A stretch of 64,000 nt of DNA, from positions 1-64,000 of the forward strand of contig JARLUB010000001.1 of the NCBI GenBank assembly GCA_030920305.1. The letters run 5' to 3'. Every line of letters starts with the position of its first letter. Position 1 is the stretch's first letter. Shown here piece by piece: positions 51,571 through 61,279 of this stretch. The notes beneath the pieces were generated by a model. It had not been told where the DNA came from. It was given only the letters and a program-made list of their open reading frames with translations, and searched no databases. Made by a program: the position numbers and the translations under genes. Source of the DNA: Eubacteriales bacterium SKADARSKE-1. GTDB taxonomy: Bacteria > Bacillota > Clostridia > Oscillospirales > Acutalibacteraceae.

Positions 51571-54500
51571 ATGAGTGGTTTTGTACATTTACATGTACAT
51601 AGCGAATATAGTTTATTAGATGGCGCAACTAAAATTAAAGGTCTTATAAAAAAAGTAAAAGAAATGGGTCAACCAGCAGTTGCCATAACTGATCATGGCG
51701 CTATGTATGGCATAATTGACTTTTACAAAGAAGCTATGAAAAATGGTATAAAGCCGATTATTGGATGCGAAGTTTATGTTGCCGCTAGATCTCTATTTGA
51801 TAAAGTAAGAGAGTATGATTCAGAACGATACCATTTAGTGCTGCTTTGCAAAAACAATAAAGGGTATGAAAATTTAATGAAAATTGTGTCTAAATCTTTT
51901 ATTGATGGGTTTTACACTAAGCCCCGAGTTGATGAAGCTCTGTTGCGTGAACATAGTGAGGGACTTATCGCACTATCAGCTTGTTTAGCGGGAGAGATCC
52001 CTAGGGCTATTTTAAAAAATGATTATAACCTAGCAAAAAGCACTGCTATTAAATATTGTAATATCTTTGGCAAAGATAACTTTTGCATTGAGCTGCAAGA
52101 CCATAACTTAAGCAATCAAAAAAAGGTAAACCCCGAATTGATTAAGCTATCAAAGGAAACTGGGATTCCGCTGGTTGCAACGAATGATTGCCACTATTTG
52201 TTGCAAGAAGATAGTCGCGCTCATGAGATTTTACTGTGCATCCAAACAAACCACACCATGGACGATGAAAACCGAATGGCCTTCGGAAGTGATCAGTTTT
52301 ATGTGAAATCTGAAAATGAAATGCGATCCCTTTTTCCACAATGCCCGGAAGCCTTTGACAATACAGTAGAAATTGCCAACAGGTGCAATGTTAACATAGA
52401 ATTTGGCAACACTAAATTGCCATCATTTGATGTTCCTGGCGGACAAGACCATTTTGAGTACTTTAAAGACCAGTGCTATGCTGGATTATATAAAAATTAT
52501 GGAGAAAATCCTGACAAAAAATTAATAGATCGCCTTGAATATGAGCTTTCTATGATCAACAAAATGGGTTACGTTGACTATTACTTAATAGTTAATGATT
52601 TTGTGCAGTACGCAAAAAGTGTGGGAATACCCGTTGGCCCAGGAAGGGGTTCAGGAGCTGGAAGCCTAGCAGCTTTTTGTATTGGAATAACTGGAATTGA
52701 CCCGATAAAATATAATCTTATTTTTGAACGTTTTTTAAACCCCGAACGAGTTAGCATGCCTGATTTTGATATTGATTTTTGTTATGTGCGACGGCAAGAG
52801 GTAATAGATTATGTTATTAGAAAATATGGCACTAACAGGGTTGCTCAAATTATAACCTTTGGAACAATGGCAGCAAGAGCAGCTATTAAAGATGTGGGTC
52901 GAGCTTTAAATGTTCCTTATGGAATAGTTGACTCTGCTGCAAAGCTTGTACCGTCTGAACTCAACGTTACTATTTCAAAGGCGCTAAATACTTCAAGTGA
53001 ATTAAAGGCAAAATATGAAACGAACCCTCAAATTCATGAAATAATAGATATGGCACAAAAGCTAGAGGGTATGCCCCGCCATGCTTCAACTCATGCAGCA
53101 GGTGTGGTTATAACAGACCGCCCTGTAAGTGATTATGTTCCACTAGCTAAAAACGATGAAGCTACTGTAACCCAATACACCATGACAACTTTAGAAGAAT
53201 TAGGCCTTTTAAAAATGGACTTTTTAGGTCTTCGAACTTTAACCGTTATCAGCGATACTGAAAAAATGGTTAGAAAATTGGATCCTAGTTTTGATATTGA
53301 TAAGATAGATACCGCCGACAGTGACGTTTTTAAAATGATCTCAAAAGGAGACACTCAGGGCGTTTTTCAGTTTGAATCTGCTGGTATGAAAAATGTATTA
53401 AAACAGCTAAAACCAAATTGCATTGAAGATTTAATTGCTGTTATATCTTTATATAGGCCAGGACCTATGAATTCTATTCCTAAATATATAGAAAATAGGC
53501 ACCACCCTGAAAAAATTAAATACGATCATGAAAGTCTTGCCAAAATATTGGATGTAACTTATGGATGTATAATTTATCAAGAACAAGTTATGCAAATTTT
53601 CAGGGATTTAGCTGGGTTTTCTTTAGGGCGAGCAGATATTGTAAGGCGAGCAATGTCGAAAAAGAAAAAAGATGTTATGGAACGCGAACATCAAATTTTT
53701 ATACATGGTCTTGTAAATGATTCTGGGGAAGTTGAAGTTGAAGGCTGTATTCGTCGTGGAATTGATGAAAAAACAGCCGCTAAAATTTATTCTGAAATGG
53801 AAAGCTTTACATTATATGCATTTCCAAAAGCCCATGCAGCTGCATATTCTTTAATTTCTTACAGAACTGCGTTTTTAAAGTGCCATTATAAAGGCGAATT
53901 TATGGCCGCACTTCTAACCAGTGTTCTTGATAACAGCGATAAAATATCTGAATATATTGCTGAATGCAATAATTTAGGTGTAAAAGTTTTGCCACCAAAT
54001 ATTAATGAAAGCCAAGAATCATTTATTGTTTCTAAAAAAAATATTTGTTTTGGGATTTTAGCTGTAAAGGGGCTTGGAAGAGGCGTTATAAAGTCAATTT
54101 TATTTGAAAGAGAAAACGGTAAGTTTCGGTCACTTTATGATTTTTGTAACCGCATGTGCTCAAAAGATATAAGCAAAAAGGCTATTGAAAATTTAATTAA
54201 AGCCGGTGCTTTTGATAATCTTTCTGCTAACAGGCATCAGATGCTAGTATCTGTGGACACTATGGTGGACTCAATAGAAGCTACCAAAAGAAATAACTTA
54301 GACGGACAAATAGGTTTTTTTGATATGGCCGAAAGCACATCACAATATGCCGAACCAAGATTGCCAGCAGTTGATGAGTTCCCTATTCTAGATTTGTTAA
54401 GGATGGAAAAAGACGTGACCGGTATGTATCTTTCAGGGCATCCTTTGGCACAATATAATAATCTAATAAAGCAGCAAAGTTGCGTTCAATTAGCCCATGT

Positions 54501-55035
54501 GCAAAAATGCCAAGATAGCCAAAAATTTATAGTTTTAGCAATTATATCTGATGTAAAATTAAAAACTACTAAAAATAATAGTTCAATGGCTTTTGTAAAA
54601 GTAGAAGATATGTCTGGTCAAATGGAATTAATAGTATTTCCAAAAGTTTTTGAAGAAAACTCTTATTTATTAAAAGATGGCAGTATAATTAAAATCTATG
54701 CCAGGGTTTCAAAAAAAGATGACTCTGAAGCTAAACTTATATGTGATAAAATTAGCAATGTTGAGGATGCTGATGTTGAGGTTGTGCCCACCAAAAAGCC
54801 TAAATTTGCACATGCTGGGCTTTATATAAAAGTTAAAAACAAAGATTGTGATGAATACAAAAAGGCTGAAAATATGATAAGCATTTTCGATGGTAATACA
54901 CCGGTTTATTTTTTCTTTGAAGAAAATAAAAAGCTTCTATTAGCGCCAAAAAAGTTTTGGGTTGATCCTGCAAACATATTAATTTTTGAACTTAAAAGAC
55001 AGTTGGGGGAGCAAAATGTTGTCTTAAAAAACTAA
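51571..55035 (+). CDS. dnaE: DNA polymerase III alpha subunit
   Basis: Replicative polymerase of the DnaE type, 1154 residues. The PHP domain opens with HLHVHSEYSLLDGATKIKGL, followed by the palm with PGRGSGAGSLAAFCIGITGI and catalytic MPDFDIDF, then FPKAHAAAYSLISYRTAFLK, HhH region and a C-terminal OB domain (MAFVKVEDMSGQMELIVFP). The PolC-type exonuclease domain is absent; Firmicutes usually have PolC as well. TTGGAGG precedes the ATG. Followed by pfkA after a hairpin. Confidence 0.96.
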   Translation: MSGFVHLHVHSEYSLLDGATKIKGLIKKVKEMGQPAVAITDHGAMYGIIDFYKEAMKNGIKPIIGCEVYVAARSLFDKVREYDSERYHLVLLCKNNKGYENLMKIVSKSFIDGFYTKPRVDEALLREHSEGLIALSACLAGEIPRAILKNDYNLAKSTAIKYCNIFGKDNFCIELQDHNLSNQKKVNPELIKLSKETGIPLVATNDCHYLLQEDSRAHEILLCIQTNHTMDDENRMAFGSDQFYVKSENEMRSLFPQCPEAFDNTVEIANRCNVNIEFGNTKLPSFDVPGGQDHFEYFKDQCYAGLYKNYGENPDKKLIDRLEYELSMINKMGYVDYYLIVNDFVQYAKSVGIPVGPGRGSGAGSLAAFCIGITGIDPIKYNLIFERFLNPERVSMPDFDIDFCYVRRQEVIDYVIRKYGTNRVAQIITFGTMAARAAIKDVGRALNVPYGIVDSAAKLVPSELNVTISKALNTSSELKAKYETNPQIHEIIDMAQKLEGMPRHASTHAAGVVITDRPVSDYVPLAKNDEATVTQYTMTTLEELGLLKMDFLGLRTLTVISDTEKMVRKLDPSFDIDKIDTADSDVFKMISKGDTQGVFQFESAGMKNVLKQLKPNCIEDLIAVISLYRPGPMNSIPKYIENRHHPEKIKYDHESLAKILDVTYGCIIYQEQVMQIFRDLAGFSLGRADIVRRAMSKKKKDVMEREHQIFIHGLVNDSGEVEVEGCIRRGIDEKTAAKIYSEMESFTLYAFPKAHAAAYSLISYRTAFLKCHYKGEFMAALLTSVLDNSDKISEYIAECNNLGVKVLPPNINESQESFIVSKKNICFGILAVKGLGRGVIKSILFERENGKFRSLYDFCNRMCSKDISKKAIENLIKAGAFDNLSANRHQMLVSVDTMVDSIEATKRNNLDGQIGFFDMAESTSQYAEPRLPAVDEFPILDLLRMEKDVTGMYLSGHPLAQYNNLIKQQSCVQLAHVQKCQDSQKFIVLAIISDVKLKTTKNNSSMAFVKVEDMSGQMELIVFPKVFEENSYLLKDGSIIKIYARVSKKDDSEAKLICDKISNVEDADVEVVPTKKPKFAHAGLYIKVKNKDCDEYKKAENMISIFDGNTPVYFFFEENKKLLLAPKKFWVDPANILIFELKRQLGEQNVVLKN

Positions 55036-55077
55036 TTATATTAAATTTTTTTAATATAAGATATAATAAAAAATAGT

Positions 55078-55127
55078 GAGCTGGGCGTCTTTAAAGTGTA
55101 AATTAATGCGGAAGTGGCACCCGGCTC
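55078..55127. repeat. Hairpin between dnaE and pfkA with GCGGAAGTGGC motif
   Basis: GAGCTGGG pairs with CCCGGCTC (8 pairs, one wobble). The loop side carries GCGGAAGTGGCA, shared with the hairpins at 35783 and 43784. It may be a common 3'-end or inter-gene RNA element of this genome. Confidence 0.5.
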
Positions 55128-55174
55128 TTCTATTGGCACATTAATATAATTTTTACTAAATAGGGGGTCTTAAT

Positions 55175-56143
55175 TTGAATAAGAAAACTATAGCTGTACT
55201 GACAAGTGGCGGAGACGCTCCTGGAATGAATGCTGCAATTCGTGCAATTGTTAGATCTGGAATTGGAGCTGATATGAAAATTTTAGGCGTAAAACGTGGC
55301 TACAATGGTCTTATTAAGTCTGACTTAATTGAATTAAACCTTCGAAGCGTATCTGACATTATTCATCGTGGTGGAACTGTTCTTTATACTGCCAGGAGCC
55401 CAGAATTTTTAATGCCAAGCGGCATACAAAAAGCTAAAGAAACTTGTGAAAAGGCTGGTATTGATGCGGTTGTCGTTATAGGAGGAGATGGTTCTTTTAG
55501 AGGTGCTAGAGAATTATCTCTCACTGGTGTTCCTTGCATTGGAATCCCCGGCACTATTGACAATGACGTAGGTTGTAGTGAATATACTATTGGATTTGAT
55601 ACCGCTATGAATACCGCTATGGAGATGGTAGACAAGCTACGTGACACAGCTCAATCTCATGATAGATGCAGCGTAGTTGAAGTTATGGGCAGGCGTTGTG
55701 GACAAATTGCTCTAAAAACCGGAATATCAGCTGGGGCAACTGCAATACTTGTACCTGAAATTCCATATGATTTTAACAAAGATATTTTAGAGCGATTAAT
55801 TTCAACTCAAAAGATGGGTAAAAAACATTTTATAATTGTTGTTGCAGAAGGTGTTGGAGGAATAAAAGACATCGCTGAAAAAATATTTATAAAAACTGGA
55901 ATTCAAACGAGGACTACCGTTTTAGGCCACGTACAGCGCGGTGGATCTCCAACTTTAATGGACAGAGTTGTTGCTAGTGAAATGGGAAGACATGCTATTA
56001 GATTACTTGAAAAAAATATAAAAAATAGGATTATCGCAATGGACTGCAACAAAGTGGTTGATTATGATATAAAGGAAGCACTTAAAATGAAAAAGCCATT
56101 TGATATGGAACTTTTTAAAGTTGCCTTAGATATTTCTATTTAA
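55175..56143 (+). CDS. pfkA: ATP-dependent 6-phosphofructokinase
   Basis: Phosphorylates fructose 6-phosphate in glycolysis. Signatures: LTSGGDAPGMNAAIRAIVR, GGTVLYTARSPEF, VVIGGDGSFRGA, GIPGTIDNDVGCSEYTIGFD, and LGHVQRGGSPTLMDRVVAS. Gly in GGDGS at the ATP/PPi-deciding position fits the ATP-dependent type. Length of 322 residues is normal. TTG start after AGGGGG. No pyruvate kinase gene follows, unlike the pfkA-pyk pair of many Firmicutes, consistent with use of ppdK. Confidence 0.95.
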   Translation: MNKKTIAVLTSGGDAPGMNAAIRAIVRSGIGADMKILGVKRGYNGLIKSDLIELNLRSVSDIIHRGGTVLYTARSPEFLMPSGIQKAKETCEKAGIDAVVVIGGDGSFRGARELSLTGVPCIGIPGTIDNDVGCSEYTIGFDTAMNTAMEMVDKLRDTAQSHDRCSVVEVMGRRCGQIALKTGISAGATAILVPEIPYDFNKDILERLISTQKMGKKHFIIVVAEGVGGIKDIAEKIFIKTGIQTRTTVLGHVQRGGSPTLMDRVVASEMGRHAIRLLEKNIKNRIIAMDCNKVVDYDIKEALKMKKPFDMELFKVALDISI

Positions 56144-56293
56144 AAATTTGTCTGTTTTTAACTAATTATCAGTTTTGATATGGTAAAATTTTATTAAAAC
56201 GTAGAATTTGCCTTTTTTCTATATTCGAATTTAAACTAGATTTTTTCATGTTACAATATATAGTAAGTTGTATAAAAAGGAGTTTTACGTATT

Positions 56294-56752
56294 ATGAAAA
56301 AATTAATGTCAAGCATCTTGATTGTCACCATGTCATTTTGTTCTTTTGGTGCCTCTGCTTGTTTTGCTGATGGTACAACACCTGAAACTCAGGAAGTGCG
56401 AGCAGAACAAATTGTCGATCAAAAAGTAGATTTTTGCGGAACACCTAAAGATTTAAAAAAAGTCGGAGAAGAAATTCAACAAATATCAAAACCAGCAAAA
56501 TCACACTCAACTCCTCACACTCCAAAAACAAATGCAGTACAAGAATCAAATGATAATCACGCCTCTAATAAGCGTTTAGAAACAAAACGCGAAGCCGCTA
56601 AAAAATTGGGAAAAGCTATCGGAGGACTTTCCGGAATTCTTTTGGGAGCATTTGCAGGTTTTACTTTTTTAGGTTATGTGCTTTGTTTCGCTGTAGGGTC
56701 TTCAATAGGTTCTGAACTCGCAGATTCAATTATCTTTTTTAAAAATTGTTAG
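56294..56752 (+). CDS. Exported protein of signal-peptide family, copy 1
   Basis: Function unknown; 152 residues. The signal peptide MKKLMSSILIVTMSFCSFGA, cleavage near CFA-DG, and the following TTPETQEVRAEQIVDQKV are almost identical to the next gene, after which they diverge. A polar Lys/Ser/Asn-rich part leads to a Gly-rich hydrophobic C-terminus (GLSGILLGAFAGFTFLGYVL). AAAAGGAG precedes the ATG. The signal peptide resembles that of the 453-residue protein at 235-1596. Confidence 0.75.
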   Translation: MKKLMSSILIVTMSFCSFGASACFADGTTPETQEVRAEQIVDQKVDFCGTPKDLKKVGEEIQQISKPAKSHSTPHTPKTNAVQESNDNHASNKRLETKREAAKKLGKAIGGLSGILLGAFAGFTFLGYVLCFAVGSSIGSELADSIIFFKNC

Positions 56753-56822
56753 TAACCTCAATTTATTAAAGCTACTACAAATATATACAATATTTCATTT
56801 TACAAAAAGAAGGGATTAAACC

Positions 56823-57340
56823 ATGAAAAATTAATATCAAGTATTTTAATTGCCGCCATGTCACTTTGTTCTTTTGCTGTCTCTACCTGTTTTGCAGATG
56901 GTACAACACCTGAAACTCAGGAAGTGCGAGCAGAACAAGTTGTCGATCAAAAAGTAGAAAAGCTAGCTAAAGAGGAAGTAGCATCCGCATTGAAAAATTT
57001 ATCCAAAGAGGAAATAACAGCTATACTTGAAGCAACTAAATCACAAGGTAAAGAGAAACCAAACCTTAACACACCAGACTCTGCTAAATCTGATAGTCTG
57101 ACTGCAAGCAGACAACTTGCTAAAGACATGGTAAGAGGTGCATGGAATGGCTTTAAATTTACCGCCAAACTAGGTGCTTATCTTGGCGCGATTGGCGGTT
57201 TCTTTGCTGGTACAGCATCCACTGCAAACCTCGCATTTGGACTTTTATGTGCACTACCAGGGGCTATAGTTGGTTCTATCGGCACTGTAGCAATTGCAGG
57301 TTGGGTGCCAATTGTTATTGGAGCTTTATTTGCAATATAA
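56823..57340 (+). pseudogene. Exported protein of signal-peptide family, copy 2, frameshifted at the start
   Basis: The expected start ATG at 56823, with AAGAAGGG upstream, runs into a stop after three codons (ATG AAA AAT TAA), because the A-tract has five A where its two neighbours have six. With the missing A restored the product begins MKKLISSILIAAMSLCSFAV and continues to 57340 (about 172 residues). Without it, only an internal ATG at 56858 remains, giving 160 residues with a crippled signal peptide. The body carries a coiled-coil-like EEVASALKNLSKEEITAI and a Gly/Ala hydrophobic C-terminus. Confidence 0.7.
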
Positions 57341-57399
57341 TAACGTTAAAAAATAATAACTAATGCCGTTAAATTTAATAATAGGAGTTTATAATCATC

Positions 57400-57984
57400 A
57401 TGAAAAAATTAATATCAAGTATCTTAATCGTTACCACGTCGTTCTGCTCTTTTGGCTTATCTACTTGTTTTGCAGAAAAATCTAGCGAGAATGCTCAACA
57501 AGCACAAGTTTCAGAAATAGAACAGTCAGAACAATATAGAGAAATAAAAGAGCAATTAGAGAATTTATCAGTAGAGATAAAAGCTCAAAAAGAAACAAAA
57601 AGTGAAAATAAAAAAAATAATCTTATTGAAAAACTTAATAAAATATTAGACGCGTCAATAGGCATTGCAAAGTTCGCAGGAATAGGAGCTTTAATTGGTG
57701 CAGTTATATACAAACTGGAAGAAAACTTTGTAGCAACACCTAAAAACTCTGGTTTCTGGATGTCACTTGCACACCTTACAAGTCCCTTTAGTTCCCTTGA
57801 AAATGGTATTTCTTTTTTAAGTAAAAGGGCTGCAGTGTTTGGGTTGGGTGTTGAAATTCTATCGTTATATTCACCAAGATTACTTTCCCATTTAATAGTC
57901 ACCGGAGTAACTCTTGCTTTAAATAAAGATTCGTTAAAAGAACTATATAATGAATTTCAAAAACCATCTAATAATTATAGATAA
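57400..57984 (+). CDS. Exported protein of signal-peptide family, copy 3
   Basis: Function unknown; 194 residues. Signal peptide MKKLISSILIVTTSFCSFGL, cleavage near CFA-EK, almost the same as in the two genes upstream, then an acidic coiled-coil-like part (about 30-80). Hydrophobic segments follow (IAKFAGIGALIGAVIY and near VFGLGVEILSLYS). TAGGAG precedes the ATG. The mature part differs from the others, so only the export signal is conserved across the set. Confidence 0.75.
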   Translation: MKKLISSILIVTTSFCSFGLSTCFAEKSSENAQQAQVSEIEQSEQYREIKEQLENLSVEIKAQKETKSENKKNNLIEKLNKILDASIGIAKFAGIGALIGAVIYKLEENFVATPKNSGFWMSLAHLTSPFSSLENGISFLSKRAAVFGLGVEILSLYSPRLLSHLIVTGVTLALNKDSLKELYNEFQKPSNNYR

Positions 57985-58022
57985 AAAAATCTCGCAGTTA
58001 ATAAAGACTGCGAGATTTTTCT
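57985..58022 (+). terminator. Terminator of the exported-protein genes
   Basis: AAAAATCTCGCAGT (57985-57998) pairs with ACTGCGAGATTTTT (58007-58020). Confidence 0.85.
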
Positions 58023-58053
58023 TCCGTAAAAGGATCTAAACTCTTTCATTAAA

Positions 58054-58082
58054 TTGACAATCAAGGTAACAAATAATATAAT
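58054..58082 (+). promoter_or_regulatory. Promoter of alaS
   Basis: TTGACA (58054-58059) and TATAAT (58077-58082), spacer 17: a perfect consensus. No T-box leader fits in the 70 bases up to the start codon. Confidence 0.85.
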
Positions 58083-58152
58083 TTATTTATATATATAAAA
58101 ATTCTGTAAATTTAACTTTATAGTATTTATTTTTAGTTTTGGAGTGTTATAA

Positions 58153-60774
58153 ATGGAATGGACAGGTCTTAATGAACTGCGAGAAAAATTTCTTTCTTTC
58201 TTTGAAAGCAAAGGGCATTTAAAGTTGCCAAGTTTTTCGCTAATACCAAAAGATGATAATAGTTTGCTTTTAATAAATTCTGGAATGGCCCCTATGAAAA
58301 AGTTCTTTACTGGCGAAGCTACCCCCCCTAGGGCAAGAGTCACTACCTGCCAAAAATGTATAAGGACTCCAGACATTGAGCGTGTTGGGGTCACGGCAAG
58401 GCATATAACTTATTTTGAAATGCTTGGGAACTTTTCTTTCGGTGATTATTTTAAAAATGAAGTAACCGCTTGGGCATGGGAGTTTTGCACTAAGGTTTTA
58501 AACCTTCCCGAAGATAAGCTATGGGTCACTATTTATGAAAACGATGACGAAGCTTGTGACATCTGGACAAAAAAAGTTGGAGTCAACCCTTCCCATATGG
58601 TGAGACTTGGTAAGGAAGATAACTTTTGGGAACATGGCACTGGCCCTTGTGGCCCTTGTTCTGAACTGTATTTTGACAGAGGCAAAAAATATTCTTGCGG
58701 CAAACCAACTTGCAGCGTTGGCTGTGATTGTGATAGATATGTAGAGTTTTGGAACTTGGTTTTTACTCAGTTTGAAAAAGATGAGGACGGTAACTATAAT
58801 CCCTTAGAGCACCCCAATATTGATACTGGTATGGGCTTAGAGCGTCTTGCTTGCATAATGCAAGGCGTTGATAATGTGTTTTTAATAGATACCATGCAAA
58901 ACATAATGAAACATGTTTGCAAAATTGCTGGTATCGAATACGGCAATAACCCAAAAACCGATGTTTCACTTAGAGTCATAACTGATCACGTCAGGAGCAC
59001 TTCTGTTATGATAGCAGACGGGGTTTTACCATCTAATGAAGGCCGAGGCTATGTTTTAAGAAGGCTTTTAAGGCGCGCTGCGCGTCAGGGGCGACTTATT
59101 GGAATAACTGAGCCTTTCTTATATAAAGTCTGTGAAACTGTTATAGAAGAAAATCAAAAAGCTTACCCAGAACTAGTTGAAAAAAGTGCATTTATTAAAA
59201 AGCTTATAAAGGTAGAAGAAGAAAACTTTTCAAAGACAATCGATCAGGGCCTTTTGCTTTTAAATGAATTAATTGAAAACTCTAATGGGAAAACTTTATC
59301 TGGTGAAGATGCTTTTAAATTAAACGACACTTATGGCTTCCCTATTGACTTAACAAAAGAAATTTTAGAAGAAAATTCAATGTCTGTTGATGAAAAAAGG
59401 TTTAATGAACTTTTATTAGAACAAAAAAATAGAGCAAGAAACGCCCGCCAAGATGCCGGAGCTGACGCCTGGAAAGCGGATGGAGCTGAAAACTTAAATT
59501 TATTACCAACAGAATTTGTCGGATACGAAACACTTTCCTCTAAGTCAAAAATTATTGCGATTTTAAAGGATAACGAAGATGTGCCCTTTGCTAATAAAGG
59601 TGATTGTGTAAACATTGTTTTGGATGTAACTCCCTTTTATGCTGAAAGTGGCGGCCAATCTTATGACATTGGTGTAATGAAAAACGAATTAGCAACTTTA
59701 AATGTTGAAACTGTAACAAAAAATCTTTCGGGAGTTTACTTTCATAAAGTTAAAGTTGCCAGCGGAACAATTAGCGTTGGTGATTCTATAACTGCTCAGG
59801 TCAATCAAAATAATAGATTGGCAACAGCTAAAAACCATACTGCAGCGCATTTATTGCAAGCTGCACTAAGATCAGTTTTAGGAGAACATGTTGAGCAAGC
59901 TGGCCAATTGGTAAATGCAAAAGAAATGCGATTTGATTTTACACATTTTTCAGCTCTTACTAAAGAAGAAATTTCTAAGGTTGAAAAATTGGTCAACGAG
60001 CAAATTTTAAAGGGCATAAACTTAGAAATGCGGGAAATGCCTATAGAAAGAGCAAAGGAACTTGGCGCTATGGCGCTTTTTGGCGATAAATATGGCGAAA
60101 TGGTTCGAGTTGTTAAAATTGATGACTTTTCAATTGAGCTTTGTGGCGGAACGCATATTGACAATACCGCAAAACTAGGCGGATTTAAAATAGTTTCTGA
60201 AAACTCTGTTGCATCAGGTGTTAGAAGGATTGAAGCTGTAACCGGTACTGGCATTTTAAATCTTTTAAATAATTATATTGAAAAGACTTCAGAATGTGCC
60301 AAAATTCTAAAAATTTCAAACACAGATGAAATTTTTAGAGCTTGTGCCCAGATGTTGGATGACATTAAGGATAAAGAAAAAATTATTGACCAGCTAAACT
60401 CTGAGTTAGCTGCTTTTAGAGTAGAGGATCTATTGAAAAAAGAAAAAGATATAAATGGAACTAAATTAATAGTAGCAAAGTTTTCCGGTATATCGGTTGA
60501 ATCATTAAAGTCTATGTGTGATAAAATAAAAGATAAATTAGATAATTTTGTAGCGGTATTGGCTTCGGTTACAGATGATAAAGCAAATATTATTTGTTGT
60601 GTCGCTAAAAAGACTCAAGCTTCAGGCTTTGACGCTGGAAAGATAGTCAGGGAAGTTGCTCATTTGGCTGGTGGAAATGGCGGCGGAAAGCCAGATATGG
60701 CTATGGCGGGAATCAAAAATTTAAATCTTTTAGATAGGGCTTTGGACTCCGTCGAAAATATTCTGACAAATTAA
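58153..60774 (+). CDS. alaS: Alanyl-tRNA synthetase
   Basis: Charges tRNA-Ala. The 873-residue protein has the class II core (LREKFLSFFESKGHLKLPSF, VTARHITYFEMLGNFSFGDY), the anticodon-independent tRNA recognition part, the editing domain with NHTAAHLLQAALRSVLG and ELCGGTHIDNTAKLG (zinc/editing residues), and the C-Ala domain with GGNGGGKPDMAMAG. TTTGGAG precedes the ATG. Not preceded by a T-box leader. Confidence 0.97.
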   Translation: MEWTGLNELREKFLSFFESKGHLKLPSFSLIPKDDNSLLLINSGMAPMKKFFTGEATPPRARVTTCQKCIRTPDIERVGVTARHITYFEMLGNFSFGDYFKNEVTAWAWEFCTKVLNLPEDKLWVTIYENDDEACDIWTKKVGVNPSHMVRLGKEDNFWEHGTGPCGPCSELYFDRGKKYSCGKPTCSVGCDCDRYVEFWNLVFTQFEKDEDGNYNPLEHPNIDTGMGLERLACIMQGVDNVFLIDTMQNIMKHVCKIAGIEYGNNPKTDVSLRVITDHVRSTSVMIADGVLPSNEGRGYVLRRLLRRAARQGRLIGITEPFLYKVCETVIEENQKAYPELVEKSAFIKKLIKVEEENFSKTIDQGLLLLNELIENSNGKTLSGEDAFKLNDTYGFPIDLTKEILEENSMSVDEKRFNELLLEQKNRARNARQDAGADAWKADGAENLNLLPTEFVGYETLSSKSKIIAILKDNEDVPFANKGDCVNIVLDVTPFYAESGGQSYDIGVMKNELATLNVETVTKNLSGVYFHKVKVASGTISVGDSITAQVNQNNRLATAKNHTAAHLLQAALRSVLGEHVEQAGQLVNAKEMRFDFTHFSALTKEEISKVEKLVNEQILKGINLEMREMPIERAKELGAMALFGDKYGEMVRVVKIDDFSIELCGGTHIDNTAKLGGFKIVSENSVASGVRRIEAVTGTGILNLLNNYIEKTSECAKILKISNTDEIFRACAQMLDDIKDKEKIIDQLNSELAAFRVEDLLKKEKDINGTKLIVAKFSGISVESLKSMCDKIKDKLDNFVAVLASVTDDKANIICCVAKKTQASGFDAGKIVREVAHLAGGNGGGKPDMAMAGIKNLNLLDRALDSVENILTN

Positions 60775-60818
60775 ATTGCTTATTAGTTCTAAATTTAAAA
60801 AATGTGGAGGGTTCAATT

Positions 60819-61157
60819 ATGGATTGTGTTTTTTGCAAAATAGTAAATAACCAAATATCCGCAAAAAAAGTTTATGAAGATGAAAAAGTATTGGCATTTT
60901 ATGATTTAGAACCTGCAGCGCCGGAACATATTTTGATAATTCCAAAAGAGCATATTTCATCAGCCAACCAATTAACTAAAGAAAATTGCAATTTAGTTGG
61001 ACATATCTTTTTTGTCGCGTCTAAACTTGCATCCGAGCTTGGTATTGATGATGGTTATAGAATAGTAAATAATTGTGGAGAAGATGCCGGTCAATCTGTA
61101 AAACATCTTCATTTTCACTTGCTAGGTGGCAGAAAATTTACTTGGCCGCCAGGATAA
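60819..61157 (+). CDS. hinT: HIT-family nucleotide hydrolase (HinT-like)
   Basis: A 112-residue histidine-triad protein, likely a purine nucleoside phosphoramidase. CVFCKIVNNQI has the family's N-terminal CxxC zinc pattern, followed by AFYDLEPAAPEHILIIPKEH, and the triad in SVKHLHFHLLGGRKF. ATG 60819 is chosen over GTG 60804 because GGAGGG lies between them. It follows alaS by 44 bases and is probably cotranscribed. Confidence 0.93.
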   Translation: MDCVFCKIVNNQISAKKVYEDEKVLAFYDLEPAAPEHILIIPKEHISSANQLTKENCNLVGHIFFVASKLASELGIDDGYRIVNNCGEDAGQSVKHLHFHLLGGRKFTWPPG

Positions 61158-61170
61158 TTAGGTACTTTAA

Positions 61171-61216
61171 AACAAAAAGGAACCAGATAAATGTTTTGGT
61201 TCCTTTTTGTTATTTT
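61171..61216 (+). terminator. Terminator after hinT
   Basis: AACAAAAAGGAACCA (61171-61185) pairs with TGGTTCCTTTTTGTT (61197-61211). Confidence 0.85.
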
Positions 61217-61279
61217 CATGTCAGAATATCTCTAAAACTTAATAGATCAATTTGCCATAATTATAATTGGTGATGCTGC

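Noticed and set aside
55078-55127. T-box riboswitch, suggested by GTGGCACC-like words in hairpins
   Set aside because: No T-box specifier stem or AG-bulge, and the neighbours (dnaE, pfkA, thiI, metal ATPase) are not typical targets.
58022-58152. T-box leader for alaS
   Set aside because: Only about 64 bases separate the promoter start from the ATG, too short for a T-box.
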